Below are positions 33,905-36,062 of a stretch of 36,062 nt of DNA, in pieces. Location: positions 1-36,062 of the forward strand of contig JAGBMA010000146.1 of the NCBI GenBank assembly GCA_017635095.1, read 5' to 3'. The notes under the pieces were generated by a model that was not told the origin of the DNA, did no database searches, and saw only the letters and a program-made list of their open reading frames with translations. Made by a program: the position numbers and the translations under genes. This DNA comes from Ruminiclostridium sp. GTDB lineage: Bacteria; Bacillota; Clostridia; Oscillospirales; Ruminococcaceae. Positions within the stretch are counted from its first letter, which is position 1. Every line of letters starts with the position of its first letter.

Positions 33905-34456
33905 ATGGATAACCACGCGGATAGCTACCGCCGTTACCTTGACGGTGATGACAAAGGACTTGTGGAGATAATCGTGCATTACAGATACGGTCTTACGCTT
34001 TACATAGGCGGCATTGTCGGGGATATCTGTCTCGCCGAGGATATAATGCAGGAAGTATTCGTGAAACTGGCGGTAAAGAAGCCGAAATTCGGCGGGAAAA
34101 GCAGCTTCAAAACGTGGCTGTATTCCGTCGCGCGCAACCGAGCGCTTGACAGGCTGCGGCAAAGAGCGAGACATAAAGAAACACCGCTTGACGAGTGCTT
34201 TGAAACGTCCGATGAAACGGATATCGAAAAGCAGTACATCAAAGAGGAGCAGAAGATCGAGCTGCACAAGGCGATGAAGCGGCTATCGTCTGATTACGCA
34301 CAAGTCCTGTATTTACGGTATTTTGAGGATTTTGACACGGACGAGATCGCAGGTATCATGCGCAAGTCGATACAGCAGGTCGGCGATCTGCTGTATCGTG
34401 CGAAAAAATCTCTGAAAACCGAACTTGAAAGGGCGGGATTTACCTATGAAGACTAA
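33905..34456 (+). CDS. ECF sigma factor (operon F)
   Basis: AAAGGAGGAAG precedes the ATG. The 183 residues contain a clear sigma-2 region (CLAEDIMQEVFVKLAVKKPK, then FKTWLYSVARNRALDRLRQR). The linker is acidic, and sigma-4 reads LSSDYAQVLYLRYFEDFDTD, EIAGIMRKSIQQVGDLLYRA. It has the classic AEDIMQEVF form rather than the ECxNDTY form of operons A-D. Its last 11 nt overlap the partner gene, so translation is probably coupled. It is the only sigma operon of the six on the plus strand. Confidence 0.95.
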   Translation: MDNHADSYRRYLDGDDKGLVEIIVHYRYGLTLYIGGIVGDICLAEDIMQEVFVKLAVKKPKFGGKSSFKTWLYSVARNRALDRLRQRARHKETPLDECFETSDETDIEKQYIKEEQKIELHKAMKRLSSDYAQVLYLRYFEDFDTDEIAGIMRKSIQQVGDLLYRAKKSLKTELERAGFTYED

Positions 34457-35543
34457 TGAACAGATAGCGGCTTATGTTTTCGCCGCACGAGATGAATATA
34501 TCAGAAAACAGGAAAAAAAACGGTCTGTTCTGAAAACAGCCCTGCCGCTTACTGCGGCGTCACTGACACTGGTGTCACTGACCGTATTCGGGGCGATAAT
34601 AAATATTAGCGGGACCGATCGCAGCTTCACATCAAATATGACCGTGCAGGAGACAGTTGCGGCAACGGCAATACCGGAAACAGGTCCGGCAATATACCTC
34701 GACACATACACAGGTATGCAGGTTGGCTGGGACGAAATGCCGGCTTATGACAAATTCCGCAGCTTCACTCGCGACGGGAAAGAGTACCGCGGATTCAGAC
34801 TTGCCGACGGCTCCGGCATCATTCCGGAAAACGCGGTCGATGAAAAGCTGTATGATGTCACTATGAGCACGATAGAGATGTTTTCGGAGAAGGAGTTCAC
34901 GATAAACGCGCAGGTTTACGCGATAACCGATATACAGCCCGAAGCAGCAGTCGCAGTGAGATTTGAGGGGACGGACGAATACTGCTCGTTCAGACGCGGG
35001 GACTACTGCCTTCCCGCAACTCTCGGAGAGCTTATCGACGAGCTTGACCTAATGGATTCTATGTCATTCGGGAATATATGGATCCCCGAAAGAGGAATGG
35101 GAAACGCTTATTACACCTACGATCCAATACCGGTCAGCGCGGATCACGCTAAGCTTCTGATGCAGCTTTTTGAGGAATGCCGGGATATAAAATGCAAGAG
35201 CGACGATGATATTATGTTCTCCCGTCAGGTGTTCTCCGTTACCGCAGATGTCGAAAAGGCGGGAATAGCGAACAGGTATATCGGGTTCATGGAGGACGGG
35301 TACATGATAACTAATATCATGGAATACGCGTTCTGCTTCAATATCGGTACCGAGCGCGTGCAGCGGCTTGCGGAAGCGTTTAAGATAAGTGAACAGACGC
35401 CGCATATCCAGACCTTCCCCGAACCGCCGCAGACTACCGCAGCCGATGATTACTACGGCGAGGAAACGAGCATCGGCACGGTCGTGATGTACACGCAGGA
35501 CACTACCATAAGTATGCCCGCGCCGCAGACTATTCCGGAGTGA
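34446..35543 (+). CDS. Membrane-anchored putative anti-sigma/sensor (operon F)
   Basis: Start at the ATG inside the sigma gene's end, behind AAGGGCGGGA; a TTG 21 nt earlier is less likely. The 365 residues begin MKTNEQIAAYVFAARDEYIR, a short helical, basic cytosolic segment. One membrane helix spans ~31-53, followed by an ectodomain of ~310 residues. Recognisable phrases are TYTGMQVGWDEMPAYDKFRS and a segment listing acidic and aromatic residues, but no family. The tail is Pro/Thr-rich. Topology matches the other five partners, although the N-terminal sequence is not obviously related to theirs. Anti-sigma function is inferred from position and overlap only. Confidence 0.8.
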   Translation: MKTNEQIAAYVFAARDEYIRKQEKKRSVLKTALPLTAASLTLVSLTVFGAIINISGTDRSFTSNMTVQETVAATAIPETGPAIYLDTYTGMQVGWDEMPAYDKFRSFTRDGKEYRGFRLADGSGIIPENAVDEKLYDVTMSTIEMFSEKEFTINAQVYAITDIQPEAAVAVRFEGTDEYCSFRRGDYCLPATLGELIDELDLMDSMSFGNIWIPERGMGNAYYTYDPIPVSADHAKLLMQLFEECRDIKCKSDDDIMFSRQVFSVTADVEKAGIANRYIGFMEDGYMITNIMEYAFCFNIGTERVQRLAEAFKISEQTPHIQTFPEPPQTTAADDYYGEETSIGTVVMYTQDTTISMPAPQTIPE

Positions 35544-35600
35544 TATATGGTTATAAATACCAAAGATTATTGTGATATGTAACAAATTTCCAAAAATGGC

Positions 35601-35637
35601 GTAACATTTTGGCATTCATGTTCGTTTATATTATTAG
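35601..35637 (+). promoter_or_regulatory. ECF-type promoter without a downstream gene
   Basis: GTAAC followed by ATTTTGG (35601), 17 nt, CGTTTATATTATTAG. It is one of the best matches to the shared motif, yet only hairpins follow before the next promoter. Confidence 0.65.
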
Positions 35638-35644
35638 CACAAGA

Positions 35645-35709
35645 TAATGTGCTGCTAAATACCCCTACAACCAATACGCGCACAGGCTTCGGGCTTGTGC
35701 GCGTATTGG
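35645..35709 (+). ncRNA. Candidate short RNA from the orphan ECF-type promoter
   Basis: The expected start lies a few bases past 35637. About 25-30 nt later a long hairpin begins and ends at 35709. No ribosome site or start codon of use lies between. The transcript is hypothetical; no conserved RNA family is recognised. Confidence 0.3.
35671..35709. terminator. Long GCGCACA-family hairpin
   Basis: CCAATACGCGCACA pairs with TGTGCGCGTATTGG around GGCTTCGGGCT. No T run follows on the plus strand. Confidence 0.5.
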
Positions 35710-35747
35710 AATCTAATGCATAATTCGATACAGCAAATAAACGACTC

Positions 35748-35777
35748 AAGCGCACGGGTCATCTGACCCGTGCGCTT
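35748..35777 (+). terminator. Near-perfect palindromic hairpin
   Basis: AAGCGCACGGGTCA and its exact complement flank TC; TATAGTTAAAG follows. Apart from these hairpins and three promoters I see nothing else in 35544-36007. Confidence 0.55.
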
Positions 35778-35853
35778 TATAGTTAAAGTAACCAATACAT
35801 TCTTTAAAAGCTTGTACACTTTTCACTAATTTCAAGAAATTGTCATTTTCAGC

Positions 35854-35890
35854 GTAACATTTTGGTATGTTCATACGTTATATATTATAG
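35854..35890 (+). promoter_or_regulatory. ECF-type promoter, distal of two before the last gene
   Basis: GTAAC followed by ATTTTGG (35854), 17 nt, CGTTATATATTATAG. Confidence 0.75.
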
Positions 35891-35917
35891 ACGAGCAGTG
35901 CGTGTTATTTTGCAAAC

Positions 35918-35944
35918 TAAAGTTTTTTTCTCTCCTGCCGATAT
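35918..35944 (+). promoter_or_regulatory. Sigma-D (flagellar) promoter, proximal of two before the last gene
   Basis: TAAA (35918-35921), exactly 15 nt, GCCGATAT (35937-35944), a perfect match to the Bacillus-type sigma-D pattern, with the TAAAGTTT extension. Confidence 0.85.
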
Positions 35945-36007
35945 AATAAATAAGATCAGTTATTCAGAACGCAATGACGCGTTTGTAAAAATGAAAGGAG
36001 CATCATC

Positions 36008-36062
36008 ATGAACGTAAAAGTGAACCTATCGACAGCCGCAAATCAATTCAACACCCACACAC
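36008..36062 (+). CDS. Start of an unknown gene, 3' partial, dual sigma-D/ECF promoters
   Basis: AAAGGAG precedes the ATG by eight nt. Only 18 codons are inside the window (MNVKVNLSTAANQFNTHT). The segment is polar and Asn/Ser/Thr-rich without a signal peptide, in the same style as the N-termini of the sigma-D operon at 1723-4902. The perfect sigma-D promoter 64 nt upstream makes a flagellum-linked product plausible. Too short to name. Confidence 0.6.
   Translation, partial: MNVKVNLSTAANQFNTHT

Noticed and set aside
35671-35777. Two related hairpins considered as a CRISPR-like or attachment-site array
   Set aside because: Only two units of different sequence and spacing, each self-complementary; they fit terminators better.

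Overview
The window looks like chromosomal DNA of a Gram-positive gut Clostridium, family Oscillospiraceae/Ruminococcaceae. The signs are strong AGGAGG-type ribosome sites, moderate GC, lipobox lipoproteins, clostridial Ig-like surface domains, a serpin, and two promoters of the flagellar sigma-D type, which point to a motile organism. A relative of [Eubacterium] siraeum, known for gut serpins (siropins), is an attractive guess, but it is inference only.

Layout. (1) 1-1363: 3' part of a gene for a protein with a degenerate CAP/SCP-like domain. (2) 1644-4942: a self-contained unit with a sigma-D-type promoter, four unknown genes and a terminator. The proteins have polar Ser/Asn/Gly/Tyr-rich N-termini. 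(3) 4963-6114: an AT-rich scar holding a HEAT-like small protein and a decayed RHS/HINT polymorphic-toxin remnant. (4) 6194-8314: a two-gene DNA-metabolism unit (recombination-like protein and a DEDDh-type protein) with a sigma-A-type promoter, plus a terminator and a repeat. (5) 8377-36062: an envelope-signalling island. It holds six ECF sigma factor genes, each followed by a gene for a single-pass membrane protein (putative anti-sigma/sensor). Between them lie two tandem paralogous lipoproteins, a membrane protein plus SUKH-domain lipoprotein pair, and three secreted proteins sharing one N-terminal repeat module.

The unifying observation is a promoter motif seen at 13 places in the island. 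The -35 part is GTAAC-like (GTTAC, GTCAC and weaker variants), mostly followed by an A/T run. After 16-17 nt comes a -10 part, CGT followed by an A/T run such as TTATATA. It precedes all six sigma operons, both lipoproteins, the SUKH pair, two transcription units of repeat-module proteins, an apparently geneless promoter-hairpin unit, and the last partial gene, which also has a sigma-D promoter. Sigma factors, sensors and exported products therefore appear to form one interlinked, self-regulated regulon.

The anti-sigma-slot proteins share a plan: a short cytosolic N-terminus, one membrane helix and a large ectodomain. The ectodomains differ completely: a serpin, five Ig-like domains behind a coiled coil, one Ig-like domain plus unknown sequence, or wholly unknown folds. 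A membrane-anchored serpin in the sensor position suggests a possible protease-sensing switch. Everything here was read by eye. Family assignments rest on recognised motifs, not searches.
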